The notes beneath the pieces were generated by a model. The model saw only the letters and a list, made by a program, of their open reading frames with translations, was not told the origin of the DNA and made no database searches. The position numbers and the translations under genes are program-made. This document shows, piece after piece, positions 42,389-51,811 of a DNA stretch of 64,000 nt. The stretch is from Pseudomonadota bacterium (GTDB lineage Bacteria > Bdellovibrionota > UBA1018): NCBI GenBank assembly GCA_027485695.1, contig JAIXQO010000003.1, positions 620,001 to 684,000 on the forward strand. The letters run 5' to 3'. Numbering within the stretch: position 1 is the stretch's first letter; each line of letters begins with the position of its first letter.

Positions 42389-43174
42389 ATGAGACCGATC
42401 GTGATAAAATTTTTAGGGGTGGCGCTAGGGATTCTGGGGTGTTTGGCCTGCGGAAGACCAGGGGACTCAGAGTCATCGGTGGGCGGAGAATCGAAGCTCC
42501 CCGCCGATCGATTCCCTCTGAGCTGCGGGGCTCCAGATCAGTACAATCTTTTTCTGCCACCGCTTCCGAACGTGGCCCCAATCGACCTTTTGATCGAGCC
42601 GCAGGATTACTCTGAGGAAGAGCTGCGTGCGTTTGCTCGCGCCGTCGAGGGATGGAATCAGCTTCATAAAAGTGTCTACGGCATGCGGCTTTTTCGCCTG
42701 CGTGAGTGGCGAGGTCCGGAGTATTCTCCAGCCGATCTCCTCGGATGTCGATTTGATGCGAGCAATCGGCAGGTCCCGATTTTTCGAGTGGGCTCGACGG
42801 CCGCATGGGCCGCCGCGGGACTCACGCCCGCTTCGCCAGCAGTCACCCTCCGATGCCGAAACGAGGTCGGAGGACTCGGGCGCCAAGCGCTCTTGTTGAA
42901 CGCTCAAGCGCGCGGGCCATCCAAAGCCGAACAATTCGAAAGTATCGTGCTACACGAGCTCGGACACGTGATTGGTCTTGGGCATTCTTGCGAAACCGAT
43001 GGCAAGGTCGAAGGGACTCGTTGCGATTCGACGAACGAAACGCACTCCTACCGACAAGCGGTCATGTATCCATTTTTAGATTACGACCGCCGAACCAATC
43101 GCGCTCAGATCAAAGAACTATTGACCGAAAACGATCAATCCCGCGCCCAGTGCATCTGGGGAGCTCGACGTTAA
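42389..43174 (+). CDS. Matrixin-like metalloprotease lipoprotein
   Basis: A 261-residue lipoprotein from ATG 42389; lipobox LACG with Cys near residue 21. The zinc site is the full metzincin motif HELGHVIGLGH, and a Met-turn-like AVMYPFLDYD follows about 40 residues later, so it is a metzincin of the matrixin/astacin-like type. Four or more Cys in the mature part may form disulfides. It would be an active surface or periplasmic protease. The frame opens at 42338. Confidence 0.88.
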   Translation: MRPIVIKFLGVALGILGCLACGRPGDSESSVGGESKLPADRFPLSCGAPDQYNLFLPPLPNVAPIDLLIEPQDYSEEELRAFARAVEGWNQLHKSVYGMRLFRLREWRGPEYSPADLLGCRFDASNRQVPIFRVGSTAAWAAAGLTPASPAVTLRCRNEVGGLGRQALLLNAQARGPSKAEQFESIVLHELGHVIGLGHSCETDGKVEGTRCDSTNETHSYRQAVMYPFLDYDRRTNRAQIKELLTENDQSRAQCIWGARR

Positions 43175-43182
43175 TTCAGCAA

Positions 43183-43614
43183 CTAGTTCAGTAGGCAGCT
43201 CAGTTCGTCAGCACGGCCCCAGATTCCTAAGAATCGGCGAGCTTCTGAAGTGGTGACACGAATGCGGCCCTTGTTCTTGCCTTCGATCTTGATCGTGTAA
43301 CGACGGCGGCCCGTGTACTCATCGTCCGGCACGAGGACGAACGAAGCGTCGTAGGTCGATGCTTGGCGGTCTTCGAAAATCGCTTCTTTGGTACCGAGGA
43401 GATTATTGAAAGGGCGGAATTGATCCGGTACTGCGGTCACGACGACGCTCACACTTTTAAACGTCTCATCGTATCGAACTTGGACTTGGCAACGTTCGCC
43501 GTAATAAGTGCCGGGGGCCAAATAGGCTAAAATTGATTTGCCATCGTACTTGTCTGTAGTGGCCAAAACGTTCGTTGAAAATACCGCGAGCAAAAGTATC
43601 CAAGCTGATTTCAT
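43183..43614 (-). CDS. Secreted hypothetical protein
   Basis: A 143-residue protein from the ATG at 43614, which has GAGGAG upstream and gives a signal peptide cut after LAT (about residue 19); the frame extends to 43755. The mature part looks beta-rich with two Cys (ERCQVQ and LSCLLN) near its ends, probably a disulfide. Family unknown. Confidence 0.75.
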   Translation of the reverse strand: MKSAWILLLAVFSTNVLATTDKYDGKSILAYLAPGTYYGERCQVQVRYDETFKSVSVVVTAVPDQFRPFNNLLGTKEAIFEDRQASTYDASFVLVPDDEYTGRRRYTIKIEGKNKGRIRVTTSEARRFLGIWGRADELSCLLN

Positions 43615-43806
43615 AGGGAACTCCTCAGTTGTCAGAGGTAAACTAGAGTATTTAACGCTAGTGGTCGAATTTAAATCGGGTTCCTCAGAATGGAGTCGAA
43701 AAAGATCGTCATGCTTCTGAAATCGGAACAAATTCTGGATGCAAATCGTGTGCATTCGGCGCTTTTCGGTTCTGGGGGGCTAGTGTAGGCTCCGGCCTAC
43801 CGTTTT

Positions 43807-44442
43807 ATGTGGATCATCGTACTTACCGCCTGGATGGTGGGATTTATTCATTCTCTTGCTCCTGGGCACTGGTTGCCTGTGGTGCTTTTGGTACGTGCCC
43901 GCCGCTGGAATGATCGGACCGCGTCGCTTGCCGCTCTCACGGCCGCCAGTGGACACATCTTGGTGTCGATCGGACTCGGAATGTCGGCACTTCTTTTGGG
44001 GAGCCGATTTCAGGGAGAGAACATTCACGAGCTCGAACAAAAAGCCGGCTGGGTGATGGTCGTATTCGGTATGGTGTATGCGATCTATTCCTTGATCCGT
44101 CACCGGAAATGCCACGGGCACGAACACCATGGTCCGGACGGTCGATCTTCGAAATCTCCCTTTCTGTTTTTGTTTTCCTTGGGACTCAGCCCTTGTTTCG
44201 CGGTTTTGCCTGTTTTCGCATCGGCGTTGCTCTTGGGATCTTGGACCCTGATTTCGAGCATGTTGGGATTTGCGTTCGGTGTTTCCGGCGCACTCGTGAT
44301 GTCCAGCCTGGCCGTGTCCAAAGGGCTGATTAAGCTCGATACGCCACTTTTTGAGCATTACGGCGATCTTTTGACCGGCTTCGCGGTAGCCGTCATGGGT
44401 GTTTTTCTGTTAGTGTACCCGCATACCCACGCTCACGTTTAA
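43807..44442 (+). CDS. NicO/UreH-like membrane permease
   Basis: A 211-residue inner-membrane protein with about six segments. Segment 1 holds FIHSLAPGHWLPVVLL, resembling the HAxxxGH motif of nickel/cobalt NicO and UreH-like permeases; a His-rich cytoplasmic loop (HRKCHGHEHHGPDG) follows segment 3, and GLSPCFAVLPVF lies in segment 4. The C-terminus ends HTHAHV. Divalent metal export or uptake is likely, the ion unknown. An FmdB zinc-ribbon gene starts 18 bp later. Confidence 0.82.
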   Translation: MWIIVLTAWMVGFIHSLAPGHWLPVVLLVRARRWNDRTASLAALTAASGHILVSIGLGMSALLLGSRFQGENIHELEQKAGWVMVVFGMVYAIYSLIRHRKCHGHEHHGPDGRSSKSPFLFLFSLGLSPCFAVLPVFASALLLGSWTLISSMLGFAFGVSGALVMSSLAVSKGLIKLDTPLFEHYGDLLTGFAVAVMGVFLLVYPHTHAHV

Positions 44443-44460
44443 TTGCAGGAGGAATGAATC

Positions 44461-44670
44461 ATGCCGATGTATGAATATCGTTGTGAAGCTTGCGAAAAAA
44501 ACATGGAAATCGTCCAGAAGTTTTCGGATGAGCCGCTCAAGGACTGCCCGGAATGCGGAAGCACGAAATTCGCCAAGGTGCCGAGTTTCTCGTCCTCGTT
44601 CACCCTCAAGGGCACGGGCTGGTACGTGACAGACTACAAAAAGAGCTCGCCCCCGAAATCAGAATCCTGA
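44461..44670 (+). CDS. FmdB family zinc ribbon protein
   Basis: A 69-residue protein with the FmdB N-terminus MPMYEYRCEACEKN (CxxC at residues 8 and 11), the second CPEC pair and the family's GTGWYVTDY. The two CxxC pairs bind zinc. It is thought to be regulatory; it has a strong ribosome site (GGAGG) and is coupled to the NicO-like gene. Confidence 0.92.
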   Translation: MPMYEYRCEACEKNMEIVQKFSDEPLKDCPECGSTKFAKVPSFSSSFTLKGTGWYVTDYKKSSPPKSES

Positions 44671-44679
44671 TTCGGATCT

Positions 44680-45540
44680 TTAACGAATTTCCGAAACCTT
44701 TGCGGCTCCGGCGTTGAATCGGGAGGCCGCTTGTCGCGCACGATTTTGCACGGTTGTAAATTGGCTGAAGAGTTTCTCGTGAGGAAGGTGTGGCCCGACC
44801 ACCAATTGGCCACGATTCGGATCAATCGCTTCAAGCGACATCTCGAAATTCGTTAGTTCGTCGCGCGCCGCTCGGATCTCTTGAATCTCGGATTTCATCT
44901 GCGCGAGAAGCTCTCGTCGGGCGAGAGATCCGGTAGCTGCGATCTCTTCTTGCGCTTGGATGCGGTTTTCCGCCAGTTCGCATTGTTTCGAGATATCGGC
45001 GATGGCCGCTTTGAGTCGGTTTTTAAAAGGCGCGATTTCGATTGTGTAGATCGAATGATTCTTAGCCCATTCGACGAATTGGTCCGATTTTTTTTGGTAT
45101 TGAGAGAACTGCTGATTGAGTTCGTCACTGAGCCCTTCGGAGCGTTTCACGAAACTCGTGACTTCTTCGAACTCTGGGTCATTTGATTTCAGACGGCTTT
45201 TGTTTTGCACTGCAAACGACACGCGGATGCTCTCGGTTCGAATTTTCTGACTACGCTTCAGCGCTTCGTTCCGCGTGCTCTGCATCGATTGAAATACTTC
45301 GGCCATTTCACGAAATGGTGAGCGGTTGAGATCGGCGCCGTTGGTTTGTACGCTTTCCATCCAGCGTTTTTTCTCTTCGAAGTCCGCATTCATGCGGCCA
45401 ACATTCGAATCGAGTTCCGTCGTGAGCGCGGTGAGATCGCGATTCAGATCCGCGGTCTCGTAGTAGCGGCTGATCGAGCAGCTCGAGGAAGTGAATAAGA
45501 TCAGGCTGATGAGGGCATAACGCGCGTCAATGCGAAGCAT
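44680..45540 (-). CDS. Coiled-coil lipoprotein
   Basis: A 286-residue lipoprotein: lipobox SSSC with Cys21. Nearly all of the mature part is predicted helical and rich in Glu, Lys, Arg and Gln, with heptad-like spacing from about residue 30 to 230, typical of an elongated periplasmic coiled coil. A second Cys (KQCELAE) lies in the middle. Family unknown. It is the last gene of a minus-strand unit with the cytochrome c and DUF971 genes. Confidence 0.75.
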   Translation of the reverse strand: MLRIDARYALISLILFTSSSCSISRYYETADLNRDLTALTTELDSNVGRMNADFEEKKRWMESVQTNGADLNRSPFREMAEVFQSMQSTRNEALKRSQKIRTESIRVSFAVQNKSRLKSNDPEFEEVTSFVKRSEGLSDELNQQFSQYQKKSDQFVEWAKNHSIYTIEIAPFKNRLKAAIADISKQCELAENRIQAQEEIAATGSLARRELLAQMKSEIQEIRAARDELTNFEMSLEAIDPNRGQLVVGPHLPHEKLFSQFTTVQNRARQAASRFNAGAAKVSEIR

Positions 45541-45571
45541 TTAAAAACGGTATCCGCTTCGCGCGTATTCG

Positions 45572-45898
45572 TCAAACGGGCGAAGCAGTTTGCCCGTTGA
45601 TTTTGCTCATCGCGTAGAGTGAGTCGAAAGGGTAGATCCCGGTCCCGTGCCCGTCGGAAAACTGGATCTGGAGTGCATAGCGACCCACAGGGTGAGCACC
45701 TTTGACCCGGACTTCCTTAGACACTTGGTCGCGTTTGAGCATGCGGCGGCCGGTGTGCTCATCCACGCAATGGGCGCAAGGGCATTGGTACCGAAGCTCT
45801 TCGTAGCTGAGTCGGTAACGCTCACCGTTCGCCCACTCGAGGTAGGCTTCAAACGGGCTGAAAGGCTCAAACTTCAAAAGGTTCGGGGTATCGTTCAT
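45572..45898 (-). CDS. DUF971 domain protein
   Basis: A 108-residue protein of the DUF971 family, the N-terminal domain of gamma-butyrobetaine hydroxylase-like proteins, here alone. Seen are LEWANGERYRLSYEELRYQCPCAHC, with three Cys, and the DGHGTGIYPFDSLY end. Stand-alone members are linked to iron-sulfur cluster or metal metabolism. It sits between a cytochrome c and a lipoprotein gene with short gaps (23 and 31 bp). Confidence 0.9.
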   Translation of the reverse strand: MNDTPNLLKFEPFSPFEAYLEWANGERYRLSYEELRYQCPCAHCVDEHTGRRMLKRDQVSKEVRVKGAHPVGRYALQIQFSDGHGTGIYPFDSLYAMSKINGQTASPV

Positions 45899-45921
45899 AA
45901 GGTGTGAACACTAACTGCGTA

Positions 45922-47328
45922 TCAGAGCGTTTTCAAATATTCGATGAGTTCGTCTTTTTCGGTTGCGGGAAGAGTGGTCCCTTTTTCGTGCCCCTGGTTG
46001 GACTGACCTTGCAGGCGCGTATCGTAGATATCGCGATTACGCCCGCCCAGCAGATTTCGCGTGGCCGACGCGCGATCGCGGGATGTGCGCGTGAGTCCCA
46101 TGTTTTTTGGGTCGAAACGAGATTTTTCGCCGGCGTTTTTGAGTGAGAAAAATTTCGGACGCTTCACCGCCGGTTCCAAAAGGTCTCGCAGCGTCGGTAC
46201 CGAAGCATTATGCAGATAGGGAAACCGAGCCCAAATCGCATGAAGCCGCGGCGCTACCCACATGCGTTTACCCGCGTATGGAGAGAGTTGGATCAGGTCC
46301 GCGAGCGGACTTGCTCGTACGACCTCCAAAAAAGAGGCGTCGACGTAATCGAGTCGATCGGTATCAGTACCGACTTTTTCCCATTCCACCATGCGTGGTT
46401 CTTTGTAAATCGGTTGATCTGCGACGTCGCGTTCGTAAGTGCCGTGGCATTTCGCGCAGGTTTTCTCAAAAGTCGCTCGTCCGCGTTCTGCTCGCTCCAG
46501 ATCGATGCCGAAAGGGTAGCGGGGGGGCTTGAGTTGTGCGATCAGTTCGGCCGCGCGCTCGATCTCGTGTTGGTAAGCGCGAACGTTTTCAGGGGTTTGC
46601 CCGGCGGTAATTTCCACCCCGATGATCCAACCGGGCGGATGACCCTGACCGATCCCGTCGGCGAATTGGCCGACTTTGAGTTTTTCTCCGAAACCGAACC
46701 ATGAGGGAACCTTGGTTGCGCCTTTGAATCCGTGTTCCGGTAGGGGGCGACCGGCCATTTCATAAAACCAGCTCCCCACGAGCGAGACGGGGACGAGTCC
46801 TTGGGTCTGGGCACTTAATCGCGGATCCGCGAGTTTTTTCATCAGAACGAGAGAGCGATCTTCGATCTCTCGGTGTTCCGGAGTGGACCGTCCGGAGAAT
46901 CGTTTGAATTCGCGGAACAAACTTTCGATATTCACTCCATCGATCCCGATTTGACCGGGGTCGATGTTCTTGTTCCCAATGCCGACGATGTGTTGGCCGG
47001 CGGCCTTGCCGCTGTGACAAGCAACGCATCCAACGACGCCGACGGAGAGATTCTGGTAGGAGACGTTTTTTAAGCCGATGAGTTCACCGCCCACTGATTG
47101 GAGGCCCCACCGTTTGGTAAGGGTCTGGAGGACGGTTTCATCTAGGCGCGTTCCTTGGATTCGGTGGCGGAAGCTTTCTAAATGATCGAGTAGCCCCGGA
47201 GAAAGATTCATCCCCCGTCCATCTCGGAAAAAATGGAGGGATTTGAGCTCGCTTGCGGGATCGGGCTCAGCTAGCGCGATCGAGGATGCGAGCGTCAGAA
47301 CGAACAAAAACGGCTTCAAGGTCCACAT
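45922..47328 (-). CDS. Secreted di-haem c-type cytochrome
   Basis: A 468-residue exported protein (signal peptide to about residue 20). Two haem c sites are seen: CVACH near residue 119 and CAKCH near residue 297. The C-terminal half has RLHAIWARFPYLHNASVPTLRDLLEP, a conserved stretch of MauG/peroxidase-like cytochromes and their relatives, and PPGWIIGVEITAG before the second haem. It is probably a periplasmic electron-transfer or peroxidase-like protein. First gene of a three-gene unit. Confidence 0.88.
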   Translation of the reverse strand: MWTLKPFLFVLTLASSIALAEPDPASELKSLHFFRDGRGMNLSPGLLDHLESFRHRIQGTRLDETVLQTLTKRWGLQSVGGELIGLKNVSYQNLSVGVVGCVACHSGKAAGQHIVGIGNKNIDPGQIGIDGVNIESLFREFKRFSGRSTPEHREIEDRSLVLMKKLADPRLSAQTQGLVPVSLVGSWFYEMAGRPLPEHGFKGATKVPSWFGFGEKLKVGQFADGIGQGHPPGWIIGVEITAGQTPENVRAYQHEIERAAELIAQLKPPRYPFGIDLERAERGRATFEKTCAKCHGTYERDVADQPIYKEPRMVEWEKVGTDTDRLDYVDASFLEVVRASPLADLIQLSPYAGKRMWVAPRLHAIWARFPYLHNASVPTLRDLLEPAVKRPKFFSLKNAGEKSRFDPKNMGLTRTSRDRASATRNLLGGRNRDIYDTRLQGQSNQGHEKGTTLPATEKDELIEYLKTL

Positions 47329-47376
47329 GTGGACGGCTTATAGCGCAGGGGTGGAATTTTTCCACGGTTTAAACTA

Positions 47377-48477
47377 ATGTACCGCCCTATGTCGAAAACT
47401 CAGCTCCGTGGTGCCGTCATCGGTTATGGTTTTATCTCGTCCAAGGGCCATATTCCCGCCTACTTGGAACGCGCGAAATCCAAAGGTGACGTGAAGATCG
47501 TCGCGATCGTCGATACCTGCGAAGCCCGGCGCGAAGTGGCGAAAAAGGCACTCCCAGAAGCCCGTGTCTATGCGACGGCTGACGAACTTTACGCGGCCGA
47601 GCAGGGGAATCTCGATTTCGTAGACATCTCGACGCCTCCCTGCGATCACGCGAAATTGGCCCATCAAGCTCTGGATCTTGGGCTTCACGTGCTCTGCGAA
47701 AAACCGCTCACCGCAACGCTCGATGAAGCGAAAGCCCTCCTTGAACACGCTACTCGAGTGAAACGCGTTCTATTCCCTTGTCACAATTACAAGCACGCGC
47801 CGGTCGTGAAAAAGATTCGCGAAGTCATCGCGTCCGGAAAAATCGGCAAGGTCCGTTCACTTACGCTCTCCACTTACAGAAACACGCATGCCAAGGGCGT
47901 CACTGAATGGAATACGCACTGGCGTCGACAGTTTCAGTATTCCGGCGGCGGAATCGCGATGGACCACGGCTCGCACAGCTTCTACCTAACGTTTGATTGG
48001 TTGGGCGCTTATCCGACTGCAGTTACCGCGAAAATGACAAACCTAGAGCCTCAAAAATACGACACCGAAGATAACTTCTCCTGCGTGCTTACTTTTCCAA
48101 ACGGTCTTGCTCATGCGCACCTCACCTGGACCGCAGGCGTCCGTAAAGTGACCTACACGGTTCAAGGCGATCAAGGCGCGATTCGTGTCGAAGACGACGA
48201 TATCGAAATCGCCGTCATGAAAAAAACCGATGGACCCGACGTCGCGCAAGGTGCGGTCGCGTGGGATTTCGAGCGCTCGACAATCTCATGGAACTGGATG
48301 GACGCCAGCCACGTGACTTGGTTCGACTCCTTGTTCACTCAGTTCGCCACCGCGATCGAGCAAGGGGAGTGGGTTGGCAAAGAGGCCAAAGAGGCCTACC
48401 GCTGCATTGAGATCATTTCGCAGTCCTACGCTTCAGCCAAGAACGAGTGCCGCGAGCTAAAACTCTCTGGAATCTAG
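47377..48477 (+). CDS. Gfo/Idh/MocA family oxidoreductase
   Basis: A 366-residue NAD(P)-dependent sugar or inositol oxidoreductase. The N-terminal Rossmann motif is RGAVIGYGFISSKGHIPAYL, the conserved Glu-Lys-Pro is in LHVLCEKPLTATLDEA, and the second domain has GGIAMDHGSHSFYL. ATG 47389 is an alternative start, 4 codons in; no clear ribosome site helps. The substrate (inositol, glucose or an amino-sugar derivative) is open; the inositol phosphate synthase operon begins 1.1 kb downstream, a suggestive but weak link. Confidence 0.9.
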   Translation: MYRPMSKTQLRGAVIGYGFISSKGHIPAYLERAKSKGDVKIVAIVDTCEARREVAKKALPEARVYATADELYAAEQGNLDFVDISTPPCDHAKLAHQALDLGLHVLCEKPLTATLDEAKALLEHATRVKRVLFPCHNYKHAPVVKKIREVIASGKIGKVRSLTLSTYRNTHAKGVTEWNTHWRRQFQYSGGGIAMDHGSHSFYLTFDWLGAYPTAVTAKMTNLEPQKYDTEDNFSCVLTFPNGLAHAHLTWTAGVRKVTYTVQGDQGAIRVEDDDIEIAVMKKTDGPDVAQGAVAWDFERSTISWNWMDASHVTWFDSLFTQFATAIEQGEWVGKEAKEAYRCIEIISQSYASAKNECRELKLSGI

Positions 48478-48633
48478 AGGATTTGGATCGATTTCGCGAG
48501 ATAGCGCACCGCATCCTTACTGGGTGTTGGGGGCTTCTTGTTTTGAAACATAAAACGAATAGATAACAGAGATCTATATTGAGGATGAAAGAGTGATTGG
48601 GTAGGGACGGGCCACTTTTGAAAAGGAGTCCCT

Positions 48634-49272
48634 ATGAAGCATTCATTCGTTTTGTTTTTGATGAGTCTGGTTTCGCTCTCGCCACTGGTTCGAAATGCCG
48701 AGGCTAGCTTCGAGCATTGCCGAGGAGTCGTTCGTTTGAGCAAAAGCATGTCCGAAGAACTGAGTCGTGATGAACTCGAGATGATTTCAAGTGCCTTTGC
48801 CAAGAAGCGCTTCGTGCTCCGTCTGGCAAAAGAAAAAAGTGATCTGAATGGTCTTGCGACCCTCCATGAGTTCCAACTGCGACTCGGCAACGAACAACTC
48901 GGAGATGGCTACGAATCTGGCTACGGTGCAGGCAGCTATGAAACGGGAGGACTCGGCGCGAGTCCCGGTTACAGTGGATACAACAGTGGTTCAGGTTACG
49001 GCTCCTCGGGAGGATACGGCAGTGGGTATGTGGCTCCGCTCGGCGCGGAACCAGTACTCAGTCTGGTTTGGAATGTTCCTGGTTTCGCCTACGCCACTCG
49101 AATTCTGACACCGGTGATTTTTCAAACCTCCGAGCCACATCAATTGACTCGTTTGGGATGGTGGTTCGCCCAGGTGATCGACCGATACATCCCTAACTGC
49201 GAGGACGTGGTGAGTGGGCGAGCTTCGTATGAGGTAAAATCGGGCACCACTTCACTGGATCGAAAGCTGTAG
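48634..49272 (+). CDS. Secreted hypothetical protein with Gly/Tyr/Ser-rich insert
   Basis: A 212-residue exported protein (signal peptide to about residue 24, cut after AEA). After a charged segment comes a low-complexity region of about 45 residues (GSGYGSSGGYGSGY type) at residues 88-135, then a conserved-looking C-terminal part with two Cys (one near the N-terminus, one in PNCEDV). The insert may be a flexible surface loop. Strong ribosome site AAAGGAG. Family unknown. Confidence 0.75.
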   Translation: MKHSFVLFLMSLVSLSPLVRNAEASFEHCRGVVRLSKSMSEELSRDELEMISSAFAKKRFVLRLAKEKSDLNGLATLHEFQLRLGNEQLGDGYESGYGAGSYETGGLGASPGYSGYNSGSGYGSSGGYGSGYVAPLGAEPVLSLVWNVPGFAYATRILTPVIFQTSEPHQLTRLGWWFAQVIDRYIPNCEDVVSGRASYEVKSGTTSLDRKL

Positions 49273-49573
49273 TCGGGGCCTTTTCGTCTTAAAACCCTGG
49301 GACTGCATTCGAAGAAACGCCCATTTTCTCAGGATGCAGTCCCAAGGTCCGGTCTCTTGGGTACGGGGTACTTGCCCGATACCCGACCGTAAATGAGTGC
49401 AAGATCAGTGGCTTGCGCTTTACCCCTGAAATTTCAGCCGCATCGTGGGCATAACCCAGCAGAATTCGATGGTTTTTTGGGGTGGAATTCCGCCTGTTTT
49501 CGAGTTGTCAAACGGGGGTAAGAGGGAGTAATACGGAGCATTACCAAAATTCATCGGAATCTCGATAGGAGCG
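49273..49573. promoter_or_regulatory. Intergenic region with stem-loops before the inositol-phosphate synthase gene
   Basis: Holds several inverted repeats: TGGGACTGCAT/ATGCAGTCCCA (49298-49344, 25-base loop), GGGTA-CGGG/CCCG-A-TACCC (about 49359-49382), GCAAG/CTTGC (about 49401-49418) and GTAAT/ATTAC just before the gene. No gene or recognised riboswitch is seen; the first stem could also end the upstream gene. Confidence 0.4.
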
Positions 49574-50923
49574 ATGCGCTTTATGAGCCCAAACCAACAG
49601 AAAATTAATTTGGCCCCTGCAAAAGGAAAACTGGCGATCTTGACGCCTGGAATGGGCGCCGTCGCAACGACGCTTTATGCCGGTGTGATCGCCGTGAAAA
49701 AAGGCATCTCCCAGCCAATCGGTTCTTACACCCAAATGGGCAAGATCCGTCTCGGCAAGCGCACGGAAAACCGTTGGGAAGACGTGAAGAACCTGGTTCC
49801 TCTCGCTAAACTCGAAGACGTGGTATTCGGCGGCTGGGATATCTTCCCGGAAAACGCCTATGAAGCCGCAGCTCACGCAAAAGTTCTCGAGCGCGACCTC
49901 CTGGAACAAGTCAAAGACGAACTCTCTCAAATCAAGCCGATGAAAGCTGTGTTCGATAAGAACTTCATCAAGCGCATCGACGGCGAGAACGTCAAAACCG
50001 GCAAGAACAAACTGGATCTTGCCGAGCAACTTCGCCAAGACATTCGCGACTTCTTGAAAAACAACGGTTGCGATCGCGCCGTGATGGTCTGGTGCGCTTC
50101 GACCGAAGTGTACACGCCGTTCACCGCTTGCCACCAAACGCTCAAGGCTTTCGAAGAAGGTTTGAAAAACAACGACCCGTCGATCTCTCCTTCGCAGATC
50201 TATGTGTACGCCGCTTTGAAAGAGCGCGTGCCTTACGCAAACGGCTCTCCAAACCTTTCTGTCGAAGTTCCTGCTCTTCAAGAGCTCTCGATTGAGATGG
50301 CGACTCCGATCTCCGGATCCGACTTCAAAACCGGCCAGACTTTCATTAAGACGGTCATCGCTCCAGGTCTTCGTAACCGTAACCTCGGCGTTGCCGGCTG
50401 GTACTCGACGAACATCCTCGGCAACCGCGACGGCGAAGTCCTCGACGATCCAGGTTCCTTCAAATCCAAAGAAGTCACCAAAACGGGCGTTCTCGACGAC
50501 ATCTTCGATAAGACCCGTTACCCAGAGCTTTACGGCAACATCTCCCACGTGGTGCGGATCAACTACTACCCACCTCGCGGCGATAACAAAGAGGGTTGGG
50601 ACAACATCGATATCTTCGGCTGGCTCGGCTACCCGATGCAGATCAAGATCAATTTCCTCTGCCGTGACTCGATCTTGGCCGCTCCGATCGTCTTAGATTT
50701 GGCGCTCTTCTCCGACCTCGCAAGCCGTGCCGGCATGCGTGGCATCCAAGAATGGCTGTCTTTCTACTATAAAGCTCCGGTCGTGAAACCAGGACTTTCC
50801 GTAGAGCATGATCTTTCGGTACAATTATTGAAGCTGGAAAATACGCTCCGTTTCTTCACCAACGAAGAGCTCATTAACCACCTCGGACTGACGTATTACG
50901 GCGTCGACGAAGGTGAGAACTAA
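49574..50923 (+). CDS. ino1: Inositol-3-phosphate synthase (Ino1 family)
   Basis: A 449-residue NAD-dependent enzyme making 1L-myo-inositol 1-phosphate from glucose 6-phosphate. Seen are the NAD-binding TPGMGAVATTLYAGV, NGSPNLSVEVPAL, the family signature GSDFKTGQTFIKT, NLGVAGWYSTNILGN and NIDIFGWLGYPMQIKINFLCRDS. Length suits the family. The AGGAG site is 2 bases from ATG 49574 and 11 from ATG 49583, so the latter may be the true start. It leads the inositol-lipid operon; the gene's codon use is strongly biased, suggesting high expression. Confidence 0.95.
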   Translation: MRFMSPNQQKINLAPAKGKLAILTPGMGAVATTLYAGVIAVKKGISQPIGSYTQMGKIRLGKRTENRWEDVKNLVPLAKLEDVVFGGWDIFPENAYEAAAHAKVLERDLLEQVKDELSQIKPMKAVFDKNFIKRIDGENVKTGKNKLDLAEQLRQDIRDFLKNNGCDRAVMVWCASTEVYTPFTACHQTLKAFEEGLKNNDPSISPSQIYVYAALKERVPYANGSPNLSVEVPALQELSIEMATPISGSDFKTGQTFIKTVIAPGLRNRNLGVAGWYSTNILGNRDGEVLDDPGSFKSKEVTKTGVLDDIFDKTRYPELYGNISHVVRINYYPPRGDNKEGWDNIDIFGWLGYPMQIKINFLCRDSILAAPIVLDLALFSDLASRAGMRGIQEWLSFYYKAPVVKPGLSVEHDLSVQLLKLENTLRFFTNEELINHLGLTYYGVDEGEN

Positions 50924-50938
50924 GAGAGAGCGAAAAGA

Positions 50939-51811
50939 ATGAACCTCGACTTGCTCGGCCTTTCGCAGTGGTCCTACAACTTGATGTCGTCATGGATCCT
51001 GCTGGGACTGGCCGGGCTGGTCGCGGTACTTTATCTTGTTCGCTTCGTTTTGAAAGGACGCGCTGAGTTCAAGCGCGTCGATCAGCAGGGCGGTAGCCGC
51101 CTCCTCAACAAAGGCGTGATGGAGATGGCCTACTGGTCGCTCCAACCACTGGGCAGGTTCTTGGTCGCCGCTGGCGTGACCCCGAATATGATTTCTTGGA
51201 CCTCGCTCGTGTTCGGTGCACTTGCCGGAGCGTGCTTGGCTTACGGACATTTCGGATTCGGTGGCGCTTGCGCCATGGTTTCCGGATTCCTGGACAGCCT
51301 CGATGGCATGGTCGCTCGTATGAGCGGTACCTCCAGCGAAGCAGGTGAGGTGCTCGATGCGACGATTGATCGTTACGCTGAGAGTTTTTTCCTCATGGGC
51401 CTCGTCATTTACTACCGTGATTTCCCGCTGCTGCAATTAGTGACGCTTTTTGCCTTAGTGGGCTCCTACATGGTGAGCTACTCGACTGCCAAGGCTGAGG
51501 CTCTCCAGATTTCCCCTCCCAAGGGCTCTATGCGCCGTCCTGAGCGCGCATTGTACCTTACTTTGGGCGCAGTTCTTTCTCCCATCACAATCGCAGAGTT
51601 CGAACTCATTCGCGACTATCCGCTTCCGGTCGGCTACCCGATGTTGATGGCGCTCGTGTTTGTGGGCGTCCTTTCGAACGTATCGGCCGTTGAACGCATG
51701 TACGCGATTTCTCAGGAAATGCGTAAGCGTGAGCGCGAAGAAAAACGCCGTAAGACTGCCGAGCAACTCGTGGATACCGACGAAGACGCTCAAGCGCCTG
51801 TACGTCGTTAA
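50939..51811 (+). CDS. CDP-alcohol phosphatidyltransferase, probable inositol phospholipid synthase
   Basis: A 290-residue membrane enzyme with about six helices. The complete CDP-OH-P motif D-x2-DG-x2-AR-x8-G-x3-D-x3-D runs from Asp119 to Asp144 (DSLDGMVAR, GEVLDATID). Coming 15 bp after inositol-3-phosphate synthase, it most likely joins inositol phosphate to a CDP-activated lipid, as PgsA-type phosphatidylinositol phosphate synthases do. An N-terminal helix and a charged C-terminal tail (EEKRRKTAEQL) are extra. Confidence 0.9.
   Translation: MNLDLLGLSQWSYNLMSSWILLGLAGLVAVLYLVRFVLKGRAEFKRVDQQGGSRLLNKGVMEMAYWSLQPLGRFLVAAGVTPNMISWTSLVFGALAGACLAYGHFGFGGACAMVSGFLDSLDGMVARMSGTSSEAGEVLDATIDRYAESFFLMGLVIYYRDFPLLQLVTLFALVGSYMVSYSTAKAEALQISPPKGSMRRPERALYLTLGAVLSPITIAEFELIRDYPLPVGYPMLMALVFVGVLSNVSAVERMYAISQEMRKREREEKRRKTAEQLVDTDEDAQAPVRR

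Noticed and set aside
49541..50548. 335-codon minus-strand frame opposite inositol-3-phosphate synthase
   Set aside because: It lies wholly opposite a strongly conserved enzyme with biased codon use, has no ribosome site and reads as an antisense shadow.
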